A DNA stretch of 64,000 nucleotides from Planomonospora sp. ID67723 (lineage in GTDB: Bacteria; Actinomycetota; Actinomycetes; Streptosporangiales; Streptosporangiaceae): the NCBI RefSeq assembly GCF_015711605.1, contig NZ_JABTEZ010000001.1:524001-588000 (forward strand), written 5' to 3'. Both the position numbers and the translations under genes were made by a program. Shown here piece after piece: positions 26,056 through 36,298 of the stretch (position 1 is the stretch's first letter; each line of letters begins with the position of its first letter). The notes under the pieces are model-generated. The model had not been told where the DNA came from. It saw only the letters and a list, made by a program, of their open reading frames with translations, and searched no databases.

Positions 26056-26508
26056 ATGGAAGCCCGGATGAAGAACCCCGCCACGATCATCCCCGCCGCG
26101 ATGAAGCCGATCATGGCGTTGATGCAGGCCGCCCAGTCGCAGGGTCTCCCCCAGGAGCTCATGGAGATGATCCACCTGCGGGTCAGCCAGATCAACGGCT
26201 GCAGCTTCTGCGTCGACACCGGCCTGAAGAACCTGCGCAAGCTCGGCGAGAGCGACGAGCGCATCGGCCTGGTCACCGCATGGCGGGAGGCTCCGTACTA
26301 CACCGACGCCGAGCGGGCCGCGCTGGAACTGGCGGAGGCCTCGACCCGGCTGGCCGACCGCGCCGACGCCGTCTCCGACGAGGTCTGGAACAACGCCGCC
26401 GACCACTTCGACGAGCAGCAGCTGGCCTCGATCCTGCTGATGACCGCCGTCACCAACCTCTTCAACCGCCTGAACGCCCCGATCCGGCAGATCGCCGGCA
26501 GCTGGTAG
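26056..26508 (+). CDS. AhpD-like carboxymuconolactone-decarboxylase-family protein
   Basis: A 150-residue all-alpha protein of the AhpD/CMD superfamily. The redox-type motif is NGCSFC with Cys49 and Cys52, as in peroxidase-reducing AhpD proteins. The family normally has a His four residues after the second Cys (C-x-x-x-H); here the block reads CVDTGLKN, so that proton-relay His is Gly and activity may be altered. A GGAG site precedes the ATG. First gene of a putative operon with the small monooxygenase-like protein and the UvrA-like ATPase, driven from SARP box B. Confidence 0.85.
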   Translation: MEARMKNPATIIPAAMKPIMALMQAAQSQGLPQELMEMIHLRVSQINGCSFCVDTGLKNLRKLGESDERIGLVTAWREAPYYTDAERAALELAEASTRLADRADAVSDEVWNNAADHFDEQQLASILLMTAVTNLFNRLNAPIRQIAGSW

Positions 26509-26539
26509 ACCCCGACCCCCACGCACAGGAGACACCGAC

Positions 26540-26830
26540 ATGTCCGTCGCCCGCTCGCACCGCTACTCCGTCGCCGACTCCGACCTGGAGGAGTTCCTGG
26601 CCCGCCGGAGCTCGCTGATCGCGACCGTCCGGGAGGGGCACCCCGGGCTCACCCACGCCGTGCTGATCCGGCTCGAGGACGGCACCTACACCGACACCTG
26701 GCACTGGGAGACCGCCGAGCAGCTGGGCGCCGCTCTCGCCGCTCTCCCCACCTTCCCGGAGGCGCCGCTGACCATGGCCCTGACCAAGGACGGCACCGCC
26801 CTGAACGGCCAAGTCGTCGACGAGCGCTGA
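26540..26830 (+). CDS. Small ABM/dimeric alpha-beta barrel-like protein
   Basis: A 96-residue protein resembling antibiotic-biosynthesis-monooxygenase and other dimeric alpha-beta barrel proteins: alternating strands and helices with LARRSSLIATVREGHPGLTHAVLIRLEDGTYTDTWHWE, which reads like the conserved core where a helix is followed by a strand ending in D-x-W-x-W. No catalytic set can be proved. It lies 31 nt after the AhpD-like gene with its own GGAG site, in the same operon. A scavenging or small quinone-modifying role is possible. Confidence 0.5.
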   Translation: MSVARSHRYSVADSDLEEFLARRSSLIATVREGHPGLTHAVLIRLEDGTYTDTWHWETAEQLGAALAALPTFPEAPLTMALTKDGTALNGQVVDER

Positions 26831-26834
26831 GCCG

Positions 26835-26975
26835 GCGTGTCGGAGCCGAGGTGACGAGATTCCCGATCACTCCGGCGGAGAAGGACCAGACGTACCACTC
26901 GAAGCCAGTCAGATCGAGCCAGGCGACACCGGCGGAGACCGCGAAGGCGGCTCCGCCCGGCAGATCCGCCCGACA
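26835..26975 (-). pseudogene. Remnant of a membrane-protein gene
   Basis: The space ahead of the UvrA-like gene, read on the minus strand, gives about 45 residues with a convincing membrane-helix pattern ([18 protein letters not shown] followed by VWSFSAGVIGNLV). There is no start codon with a ribosome binding site and the frame then runs into antisense sequence. It looks like a leftover piece of a membrane-protein gene; its parent family is not recognised. Confidence 0.35.
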
Positions 26976-26987
26976 GATGGAGACACG

Positions 26988-29453
<2,466 letters not shown>

Positions 29454-29590
29454 CCGAGGCCCTCGCGCTCCCCGGGAGACGGGTCCCCCACCTGTTTCGA
29501 CTCGTCTCACGGGGACTTTGGTGCTTTTTCGTACCGAGATAGATCGATTTCGCTACTGTCGCATCCACCCCGCACGAGAGGAACCCCTGG

Positions 29591-30319
29591 ATGCGACGCC
29601 TGCCCTCCGTTCTCGCAGCCGCGCTCGCCGCGAGTTCACTCCTCCCGTCCCATGCCCTGGCGCAGTCCGCCCGGAGCGGGGAGGGCGCCGCGGTCGTCCG
29701 CGTGCCGGTGAAGGCGGCCGGAGAGAAAGCGATCAGGGGGAAGGCGACTTTCTACGAACTGCGGTCCGGGGGCGGCAACTGCTCGTATCCGTCGCCCCCG
29801 GCCGACAACCTCTACGTCGCGCTCTCCCCCGCCGAGTACGCCGCCGCGGCCGCCTGCGGCGGCTACCTGAACGTCACCGGGCCCAAGGGCAGCGTCCGGG
29901 TCAAGGTCGTCGACCAGTGCCCGGAGTGCCCGGCAGGGCACATCGACCTGAGCCGAACGGCCTTCGCCCGTGTCGCGGACCCGGGCAAGGGCATGGTGGG
30001 GGTCTCCTACCGTGCGGTCCGCCACCCGCGAATCGGCAGACCGCTCTCCTTCCGGGTCAAGGAGGGCTCGTCGCGGTGGTGGCTGGCCCTGCTGGTCATC
30101 GACCACGGCAACCCGCTCGCCTCGATCGAGGTGAAGGCCGCCGGCGGCGCGTGGCGCAGGCTGGCCCGGGCCGACTACAACTACTGGATCGCCGATTCCG
30201 GCATGGGCCGGGGTCCCTTCGCCGTGCGGGTCACCGACACCCGCGGCCACCGGGTCACGGCCGGGCGCGTCCGCCTGGCTCCCGCCGTCATCCAGCGCAC
30301 CACCACGAAGATGTACTGA
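29591..30319 (+). CDS. Secreted expansin-like protein (EXLX-type)
   Basis: A 242-residue secreted protein with the architecture of bacterial expansins: a signal peptide (about residues 1-24, ending ALA-QS), a double-psi beta-barrel domain (KATFYEL...GGNCSYP...CGGYLNV...VKVVDQCPECPAGHIDLS, including the conserved Asp residues) and a CBM63-like domain with surface aromatics (SSRWW, YNYWIADSG, DTRGH). Expansins loosen cellulose or peptidoglycan networks without hydrolysis. The start follows a GAGAGG site. In a soil actinomycete it may aid plant polymer attack or hyphal wall remodelling; it lies 17-20 kb from the GT2 cassette. Confidence 0.88.
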   Translation: MRRLPSVLAAALAASSLLPSHALAQSARSGEGAAVVRVPVKAAGEKAIRGKATFYELRSGGGNCSYPSPPADNLYVALSPAEYAAAAACGGYLNVTGPKGSVRVKVVDQCPECPAGHIDLSRTAFARVADPGKGMVGVSYRAVRHPRIGRPLSFRVKEGSSRWWLALLVIDHGNPLASIEVKAAGGAWRRLARADYNYWIADSGMGRGPFAVRVTDTRGHRVTAGRVRLAPAVIQRTTTKMY

Positions 30320-30406
30320 CATCCAGCCGGCGGGCGAAGGACGCCTGCACCGCTTCAGCACTCGTCGCACGTGGTCCGGCCCGGTGCTTGGCCGGTCGGG
30401 TCACCC

Positions 30407-30429
30407 CCGCCGCCGACGGCCGGCGGCGG
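30407..30429. terminator. Bidirectional terminator hairpin
   Basis: CCGCCGCCG and CGGCGGCGG form a perfect nine-base stem with a five-base loop between the convergent expansin and PPDK-like genes. Confidence 0.6.
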
Positions 30430-32076
30430 TCAGGGGCCCTGCCGGGTGCCCGGCTGCTTCACAAGGACCGCGTGGGCTGCCGCGAGGCGTTCCGCGTCGT
30501 CGCGGTTCGAGCCGCCGCCCGAGATCTCGTCGGCCCAGCCGAGCAGGCGGTGCAGGAGGGAGTCGGCCGGCGCCGTAGTGATGCGGGGGCTGCCGACGAC
30601 GACCTCTCCGCCGGTCCCGTCGATGGTGATGAATGTGCCTTCCGGGAAGACGCGTCCGGCGGCTCGCACGGAGGCGGCGTCGACGGTGAGGTCCGCGGCT
30701 CCCACGACGGCGGGTTTCCCCATCGCTCTGGCGACGACGGCGGCGTGGCTGGCCGGCCCGCCGCGGGCGGTGACGACTCCCGCGGCGGCGGCCAGGCCGT
30801 GCATGTCGAGCGGGGAGGTCTGCGGACGCACCAGGATGACCGGGCCGCCGGCTGCCATTCGCACCGCCCTGTCGGCGGTGGTCGCCACCCTGCCGGTCGC
30901 GACCCCCGGGCAGGCGCCCAGCCCTCGGGTGAGGATGTCGAGCGTGCCGGCGGCCTCTATCCGGGACGTGCCGGCGTATCGGAGGTGCCGGGGGGAGACC
31001 CGGAGCAGTGCCTCGCGACGGCTGATGACGCCCTCGTCGGCCAGGTCGACCGCGACGCGGACGGCGGCGCGTCCGACGAGGCCGCCGGGCCGCGTCTGCA
31101 GGAGCCACAGCCGGCCCGCTTCGAAGGTGAACTCCACGTAGCAGGCGTCGCGGTGGTGTTCCTCGATCCGGCCCATGGCGTCCAGGAGGCCGGCCCACAC
31201 CGCCGGCTCCCGTTCGGCCAGTTCGGCCAGCGGCCGGGTCGTCGACCTGCCGGAGACGACGTCTTCGCCCTGGCGGCCGAACAGGACGTCGCCGAACGGG
31301 ATCCTCTCACCGGTGTCAGGATTGCGGCTGAACGCGACCCCGGCGCCGCTGTGCTCGTCGCGATTCCCGAACACCATGGCCTGCACGGTGACGGCCGTGC
31401 CGAGGTCGTGCGGGATGGCGTGCAACGCGCGGTAGGTCGTGGCGCGCGGCGTGTTCCATGACGAGAACACGGCCCTGACGGCCAGTTCCAGCTGCCGCAT
31501 CGCGTCGTCCGGGACCGGTCCGCCGGTCCGTTCGCGGATGAGGGCCTCGACGCCCCGGATCGCACCGGCGAGATGTGCCTCCTCGCCGCCGGAGCCGCGT
31601 TCGGCCGTCTCGCCCGCGACGGCCTCCAGGCTTTCCGGGGCCAGCCCGATGACCGCGGAGGCGAAGCTGGACAAGAACCGCAGGCGCGAGTCGAGCGCGA
31701 ACCGCACGTCACCCGTCTCGGCCGCCAGTTCCGCCGTGGCCTCGGCGGTCAGACCGAGATCGAGGACGGTGTTCATCATCCCGGGCATCGACACGCTGCC
31801 GCCCGAGCGGACGGACAGCGCCAGCGGCCGCCCGGGTCCGCCGAAGCGCCGTCGTGTGGCGGTTTCCAGATCGGAGACGGCAGCCGCCAGCTCGGCGTCG
31901 AGGCCGTCGGGAAAGCGCCCGTCGCGCAGGAAGGCGCGGCATGCCCCGGTGCTGATGACGAACCCCGGGGGAACGGGCAGTCCGAGGCGCCGCAGTACGA
32001 CGAGGCCGTACCCCTTGCCGCCCAGAACGCTCGGGGTCTCCTCGGTCTCCGCCGAGAGCGGGTGAATCCAGGTCAT
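30430..32076 (-). CDS. Truncated PPDK-type phosphotransferase (ATP-grasp + His domain)
   Basis: A 548-residue protein corresponding to the first two of the three PPDK domains: the PPDK/PEP-synthase nucleotide-binding domain (GGKGYGL at residue 19, SVRSGGSVSMPGMMNTVLDLG, then LLQTRPG closing it) and the phosphohistidine swivel domain with GGPASHAAVVAR, whose His accepts phosphate. The PEP/pyruvate-binding TIM barrel is absent and the frame ends with a stop rather than a frameshift. Mycobacteria have a similarly short PpdK next to a small conserved gene. The product could phosphorylate a partner protein or small molecule. It starts 10 nt after the 32087-32713 gene. Confidence 0.82.
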   Translation of the reverse strand: MTWIHPLSAETEETPSVLGGKGYGLVVLRRLGLPVPPGFVISTGACRAFLRDGRFPDGLDAELAAAVSDLETATRRRFGGPGRPLALSVRSGGSVSMPGMMNTVLDLGLTAEATAELAAETGDVRFALDSRLRFLSSFASAVIGLAPESLEAVAGETAERGSGGEEAHLAGAIRGVEALIRERTGGPVPDDAMRQLELAVRAVFSSWNTPRATTYRALHAIPHDLGTAVTVQAMVFGNRDEHSGAGVAFSRNPDTGERIPFGDVLFGRQGEDVVSGRSTTRPLAELAEREPAVWAGLLDAMGRIEEHHRDACYVEFTFEAGRLWLLQTRPGGLVGRAAVRVAVDLADEGVISRREALLRVSPRHLRYAGTSRIEAAGTLDILTRGLGACPGVATGRVATTADRAVRMAAGGPVILVRPQTSPLDMHGLAAAAGVVTARGGPASHAAVVARAMGKPAVVGAADLTVDAASVRAAGRVFPEGTFITIDGTGGEVVVGSPRITTAPADSLLHRLLGWADEISGGGSNRDDAERLAAAHAVLVKQPGTRQGP

Positions 32077-32086
32077 CGGCAGCGGC

Positions 32087-32713
32087 TCAGTCTCGCGGGA
32101 TGCCGAGGGTGGCCAGCAGGTCTTCGTGAAGCTGGAACCACACGATGTGGTAGGAATCCAGGTTGTCCGTCACGTACTCCACCGCACCGGACCTGGCACG
32201 GGCGAGCGCGGTGGCGAACCGGACCCGGTACCGCTGGAACCGCAGCATCGCCGCGGACAGGTCTGCGCAGACGGCGTCGGCACGCCGGTGGAAATCCGTG
32301 AAAAGGTCCAGGACCCGGGCGTCGTAGGCGGGATCGGTGTGGTCGTTGGGCACCGCGGCACCGTCGGCGGATCGCATCTGCCATGCCGTGCAGAGATCGA
32401 GCAGCTCCGGGTTGAGCACGAGAAAGTCGTCGTACGCCCCGGCCACCGCGGTTCGGGTGCCGGCCGCCTCCAGTTCGCCGCGGATCCACTCGGCGTCCGC
32501 GGCGCGGCCGGCCTCGGTGAGACCCCACCCGCCGAAGTCACCCGGGACGCAGGTGACGAGGCCGGCCACCGCCAGATCGATCAGCTCGGACTCGGCGTCG
32601 GACTCGGGCAGTCCCGTCGCCTCGGCCACGCGGGCGAGGCCGGCGAACCCGATACAGCGAAGGGCGTGGAGCACCAGCACGTCGGTGCTGGTCGGATAAG
32701 GCGATTCCGGCAT
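32087..32713 (-). CDS. Conserved partner protein of short PPDK
   Basis: A 208-residue soluble protein. Residues 10-70 look like a winged-helix unit (VLVLHALRCIGFAGLARVAEATGLPESDAESELIDLAVAGLVTCV...GWGLTEAG), suggesting a DNA- or partner-binding module; the rest is helical with a conserved-looking acidic and aromatic tail (DSYHIVWFQLHEDLLATLG). I recognise no name. A GAGGAAGG site precedes the ATG and the PPDK-like gene follows after 10 nt without its own strong site, so the two are translationally coupled and probably act together. Confidence 0.6.
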   Translation of the reverse strand: MPESPYPTSTDVLVLHALRCIGFAGLARVAEATGLPESDAESELIDLAVAGLVTCVPGDFGGWGLTEAGRAADAEWIRGELEAAGTRTAVAGAYDDFLVLNPELLDLCTAWQMRSADGAAVPNDHTDPAYDARVLDLFTDFHRRADAVCADLSAAMLRFQRYRVRFATALARARSGAVEYVTDNLDSYHIVWFQLHEDLLATLGIPRD

Positions 32714-32772
32714 GTCCGCAGGCCTTCCTCAGGTGTCGTCTCTCCGTCGGGGGCGTCGGGCGGCGCGGGTCG

Positions 32773-33864
32773 TCAACCGGCTCCGCCCGACCGCGTGGTG
32801 GTCGAGCCGCCCGAAGCCGCCACGGCGTGGGCGGCGCCCCGTCCGCAGGCTCGGGAGAAGATCCTGCCCCCCTGGATGCGCACCGCGGCCTCGGTGGCGT
32901 CGTCCGGGTCCGGGATTCCGACGGCCGACGCCACGGCGGCGCGGTCGTCGAGGACGAGGCGGAGGTCAGGCCAGGCCTCCGGTGCGAACACGCCTCGCAG
33001 GCATCCGGCGAGGTCTCCGATCCTCAGCCGCACAAGACGTCCGACCTCGTCCGGATCGCCCGTCACCACGGCCACGGTGACCTGGTCGCCCGGGCGGGCG
33101 GCACGGACGGCTTCCTCGGCCGCCTCCAGCCGGCCGGTCCCCAGGACCGCGATCACCCCGTCGGCGTCGAACCCGACCCGGCGGCCGGTGATCTGGTCCG
33201 TCAGCTCCGCAAGCGGCTCCCAGTCGTCCCGGACACGGCGTGCGGGAGTGACGTAGGGCAGGTGCGGCGGATCCCACGTGTCGGCGAGGTCGAGACCGGC
33301 CAGATGCCGGCAGGCGCGTACCACGTCGAAGGGATCGCCGAAACCGGGCGCCGTGTCAGCCAGGTGGACGGCCCCGTTCAGCAGCGTGAGGGCCAGCTCC
33401 GCCAGCCGCACCAGCCGCGTGCGGTGCGGTGCACATGATTCCAGCGCCAGAGCCAGCAACAGCGCCTCCAGCCTGGTGACCTGCGCCAGCGCGGTGCGGC
33501 CGGGTTCGTCGTCGAACAACCCGGCCGGCGAGCGCAACTGCAGCCTCCCCCCGGCGGGCGTGTCACCGGTCAGCGGCAGCCGTTCCAGCCAGATGCGGGC
33601 GAACGCGCCCGTCGCCTCGGCCAGGTCCGGCGGCGACGCCTCCGCCATACCTGCGTGCTCGATCGAGTCGACCAGGACCGCCAGGTAGAGCGCTCGCTTG
33701 CCCGGGAAGTTGGAGTACACCGCCCCGCGGGTCAGCTCGGCCCGCTCCGCGATCCGGTCGATCTTGGCGTCGGTGTATCCGCGCTCGGCGAACTCCTCCC
33801 TCGCCGCGGCCAGCACGGCCGCCCGGGTGCGTTCCTGCTGCTGTGCGCGGGTCAGCCTCACCAT
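32773..33864 (-). CDS. TetR-family regulator with thioredoxin-fold-like domain
   Basis: A 363-residue regulator, far longer than the usual 200. Residues 1-60 are a TetR helix-turn-helix (FAERGYTDAKIDRIAERAELTRGAVYSNFPGKRAL), 70-200 the helical ligand domain. The last 150 residues are mostly beta/alpha and end in LRLVLDDRAAVASAVGI...EAAVRIQGGRIFSRACG, resembling the second half of a thioredoxin/AhpC-like fold without a CxxC. I infer a TetR-thioredoxin-fold fusion. A GGAGGGG site favours the ATG at 33864; an alternative at 33909 would lie within the operator. A perfect palindrome just upstream suggests autorepression. The divergent target is not obvious. Confidence 0.8.
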   Translation of the reverse strand: MVRLTRAQQQERTRAAVLAAAREEFAERGYTDAKIDRIAERAELTRGAVYSNFPGKRALYLAVLVDSIEHAGMAEASPPDLAEATGAFARIWLERLPLTGDTPAGGRLQLRSPAGLFDDEPGRTALAQVTRLEALLLALALESCAPHRTRLVRLAELALTLLNGAVHLADTAPGFGDPFDVVRACRHLAGLDLADTWDPPHLPYVTPARRVRDDWEPLAELTDQITGRRVGFDADGVIAVLGTGRLEAAEEAVRAARPGDQVTVAVVTGDPDEVGRLVRLRIGDLAGCLRGVFAPEAWPDLRLVLDDRAAVASAVGIPDPDDATEAAVRIQGGRIFSRACGRGAAHAVAASGGSTTTRSGGAG

Positions 33865-33893
33865 CCCCGCCCCTCCGTCGCCCTCATGGATGA

Positions 33894-33899
33894 AGAATA
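33894..33899 (-). promoter_or_regulatory. -10 box of the TetR gene
   Basis: TATTCT on the minus strand 30 bases upstream of the ATG; the adjacent operator palindrome would block it when occupied. Confidence 0.4.
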
Positions 33900-33902
33900 C
33901 TC

Positions 33903-33920
33903 CCAACATCCCGATGTTGG
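33903..33920. promoter_or_regulatory. TetR operator palindrome
   Basis: CCAACATCCCGATGTTGG is a perfect 8-bp inverted repeat with a two-base centre, next to the -10 box of the TetR gene and within 40-60 bases of its start. This is the usual form of a TetR dimer operator. Confidence 0.6.
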
Positions 33921-34306
33921 CATCATCTGAGTGATTCCGCGTCTCTGCGGCATCGGCCCGGTCGCCCGCAGGGCTCCGTGGCGGCCCCGGGTCCGGTGCG
34001 GCCGGAAACCGGCCGCGCTCACGCCGTCCGCCCCGCGCCCGGGACCCGGGCCGGCGACCCGGCTGGAGATCACGCGGACAGGACGCAACAGCGCGAGCGG
34101 GCCGATTCCCGTCACTGCGGCGACCGGCGGGGCAGGGCGTCGTCGCAGCTCACTCCCATGAGTGGAACGGCGGCGCCCTCCGGCGTCCCGGGCGGAGCAA
34201 CCTTTGATCACGTGCGGGTCGAATGGATGGAGGTAGTCTGGAGGCCGGCGGATGTGAGGTCGGCGAGACATCCCGAACGTTTTCCGGCGAGCTGGTATTG
34301 GGTGAA
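33921..34306. other. Gene-free divergent region
   Basis: Nearly 390 bases between the TetR operator and the MEDS-STAS gene. No gene, repeat or strong promoter was recognised; the half nearest the MEDS-STAS gene is AT-richer (around 34195-34310). Confidence 0.4.
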
Positions 34307-35185
34307 ATGGTGCGCCAAGTCAAGGACGTCCAGCTAGGTGATCATCTGTGCCTGGCGTTCACGCATGAGGCCGAACAACGCGAGGTGGCCTCCGCCTTCG
34401 TCGCTGCCGGGCTGACTCGCGGCGAGCGGGTTCTGTACTTCGCCGACGACCCCTCAGGTGACCGGGTGCACCGCTGGCTGCGGCAGGCCGGCGTCGACGT
34501 CACGGCGGCGACGGCGTCCGGGCAACTGGACGTGCGGCCGGCGGAGGAAGGCTACCTGGCCGCGGGCCGGTTCGACCCCGACGTGATGATCGCCGCGTTG
34601 CGCGGCGAGGTCGGCGACAGCCTGGCGGCGGGGTTCACCGGGTTCCGGATCAGCGGGGAGATGAGCTGGGCCCTTCGGGGGACGACCGGCGTCGAGCGCC
34701 TGGAAGAGTACGAACGGCGCGTCACCGCGCTGTTCGCCGAGGGCATGTCGGCGGCGATCTGCCAGTACGACTCGCGCTTGTTCCCCGCCGAGCGGCTGGG
34801 TGCGCTGACCGGCTGCCATCCGGAACGGGTCCAGATGAACGCGCTGCTCCAGAACGGTTCGCTGCGCGTCATGCCGGGTTTCGACGCCGCCGGAAACCAG
34901 GTGCTGCGCGTCACCGGCGCGATCGACTCCACCACGGCCCCGGCCTGGAGCGCCATACTGCAGAACGCGACCGGCGGAGACGGAGACGTCCAGGTGGACA
35001 TGGCGGGGCTGGAGTTCATCGACGTGGCGGGTTTGCGGGAGCTGGTACGCGTGGCCGCCGCCCTGCCGGACGGGCGCCGCCTGCACGTGCTGAACCTGGC
35101 CCCGGCCCTGGACAAGGTCATTCGCCTCGTGGGATGGGACCGGACAGCCGGCCTGATCGTCGGTACGGAGGTCGTCCCCGCATGA
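34307..35185 (+). CDS. MEDS-STAS anti-sigma antagonist
   Basis: A 292-residue protein with an amino-terminal MEDS (DcmR-type) sensory domain (LGDHLCLAFTHEAEQREVASAFV...YFADD...CQYD, residues 1-180) and a carboxy-terminal STAS domain (200-290). In the STAS loop the serine is replaced by Ala (FIDVAGLREL), so it cannot be phosphorylated at the usual place. MEDS domains are thought to bind hydrocarbon-derived or other small ligands, so ligand binding rather than phosphorylation may control this antagonist. The ATG at 34307 follows GGGTGA. It overlaps the next gene by ATGA. Confidence 0.8.
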   Translation: MVRQVKDVQLGDHLCLAFTHEAEQREVASAFVAAGLTRGERVLYFADDPSGDRVHRWLRQAGVDVTAATASGQLDVRPAEEGYLAAGRFDPDVMIAALRGEVGDSLAAGFTGFRISGEMSWALRGTTGVERLEEYERRVTALFAEGMSAAICQYDSRLFPAERLGALTGCHPERVQMNALLQNGSLRVMPGFDAAGNQVLRVTGAIDSTTAPAWSAILQNATGGDGDVQVDMAGLEFIDVAGLRELVRVAAALPDGRRLHVLNLAPALDKVIRLVGWDRTAGLIVGTEVVPA

Positions 35186-36141
35186 GCGCCATCACTGCCC
35201 AGGACGCCGGTGCGGCACCGAAACTGGTCCACCACGCGCTGATCTACGGCAGCGACGAGTCCTTCCTGGCGGCCACCACCGGTTTCTGCCTGGACGGGCT
35301 GACCGCAGGCGACAAGGTGCTGGCCGTGACCACCCCGGTCAACACCGGCCTGCTCAGAGATAGCCTCGGCCGGGACTCCGGCGCCGTGGAGTTCGTCACC
35401 GCCGAGGACTGGTACGACGCCCCGGGCCGGACCCTGGCCGCCTACAACCGGTATGTCGATGAGCACAAGGTGCGCCACCGGCGTATCCGCATCATCGGCG
35501 AGCCGGTCTGGCACGGCCGCACCCCGGCGGAAGAAGCCGAGTGGACACGATACGAATCGGTGATCAACGCCGCTTTCGCCGACAGCCCGGCCTGGATCGT
35601 GTGCCCCTACGACACCCGGGTCCTGCCCGAGCGCGTCGTGGCCGACGCCCGCCGCACCCACCCGAACCTGTTGGCCGGCTCCGCCGCGCAGATCAGCCAC
35701 GTCTACGCCGACCCGGCCGCTTTCACTCACGCCGCCGACCGTCTGCCGCTGCCGCCCCCGCCCGCCGGGGCCGACGCGGAGATCCGCTTCGACGCCGACC
35801 TCGGCCGGATGCGGCAGCAGGTGAGCGCCCGGGCGACCGCGCTCGGCCTGTCCGCCGAGCTGACCGGCCGGCTGCTGCTGGCCGTCAACGAGGTCGCCGC
35901 CAACGCCGTACAGCACGGCGGCGGGTCCGGCCGGATCCGGATCTGGGCCGACCACGCCGCCGTCGGCTGCGACGTCGTCGACCCCGGCCGGATGGACACG
36001 CCGTTCCCCGGCTACCTGCCGCCGGACCCGCGCGCCGAGCACGGCCACGGCCTGTGGGTGGTGCGCCAGCTCTGCGACCTGCTGGAGATCCGCACCGGTC
36101 AGGACGGCACCCAGGTCCGCCTGCACCTGGGGCGCATCTGA
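35182..36141 (+). CDS. MEDS-HATPase anti-sigma kinase
   Basis: A 319-residue protein with an amino-terminal MEDS domain (residues 15-175) and an RsbW-like GHKL ATPase domain: N-box NEVAANAVQHGGG, G1 block DVVDPG and G2 block GHGLWVVRQL. RsbW-type proteins bind and inhibit a sigma factor and phosphorylate STAS antagonists. The four-base overlap with the MEDS-STAS gene makes them a matched pair, each with the same sensor. No sigma factor gene is adjacent. Confidence 0.85.
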   Translation: MSAITAQDAGAAPKLVHHALIYGSDESFLAATTGFCLDGLTAGDKVLAVTTPVNTGLLRDSLGRDSGAVEFVTAEDWYDAPGRTLAAYNRYVDEHKVRHRRIRIIGEPVWHGRTPAEEAEWTRYESVINAAFADSPAWIVCPYDTRVLPERVVADARRTHPNLLAGSAAQISHVYADPAAFTHAADRLPLPPPPAGADAEIRFDADLGRMRQQVSARATALGLSAELTGRLLLAVNEVAANAVQHGGGSGRIRIWADHAAVGCDVVDPGRMDTPFPGYLPPDPRAEHGHGLWVVRQLCDLLEIRTGQDGTQVRLHLGRI

Positions 36142-36185
36142 CGGTCGGCGCCGCGAAGCCCGGCTCTTCCAGTCCCGCGTCGATC

Positions 36186-36212
36186 CGTCTCCGTGGCGGG
36201 ATCACGGAGACG
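36186..36212. terminator. Bidirectional terminator hairpin
   Basis: CGTCTCCGTG and CACGGAGACG form a perfect ten-base stem with a seven-base loop between the convergent MEDS-HATPase and SpoIIE-type genes. Confidence 0.65.
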
Positions 36213-36298
36213 CCGGGTCACCCTGGGCAAGGGGCGGCATGCGGTCGGGCTCCTTGCTCTCGCGCCGTTCGATGGACGACTCCACCGGCGGTCCGGCC

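Noticed and set aside
22208-26071. 1287-codon plus-strand open frame across the permease and SARP genes
   Set aside because: Opposite strand has convincing domains; this frame is Gln/Gly/His/Arg-rich with no recognisable domain.
34282-34305. SigB/SigF-like promoter (GTTTTC-N15-GGGTGA) ahead of the MEDS-STAS gene
   Set aside because: The putative transcript would start downstream of the start codon, so it cannot serve this gene as annotated; the match is weak.
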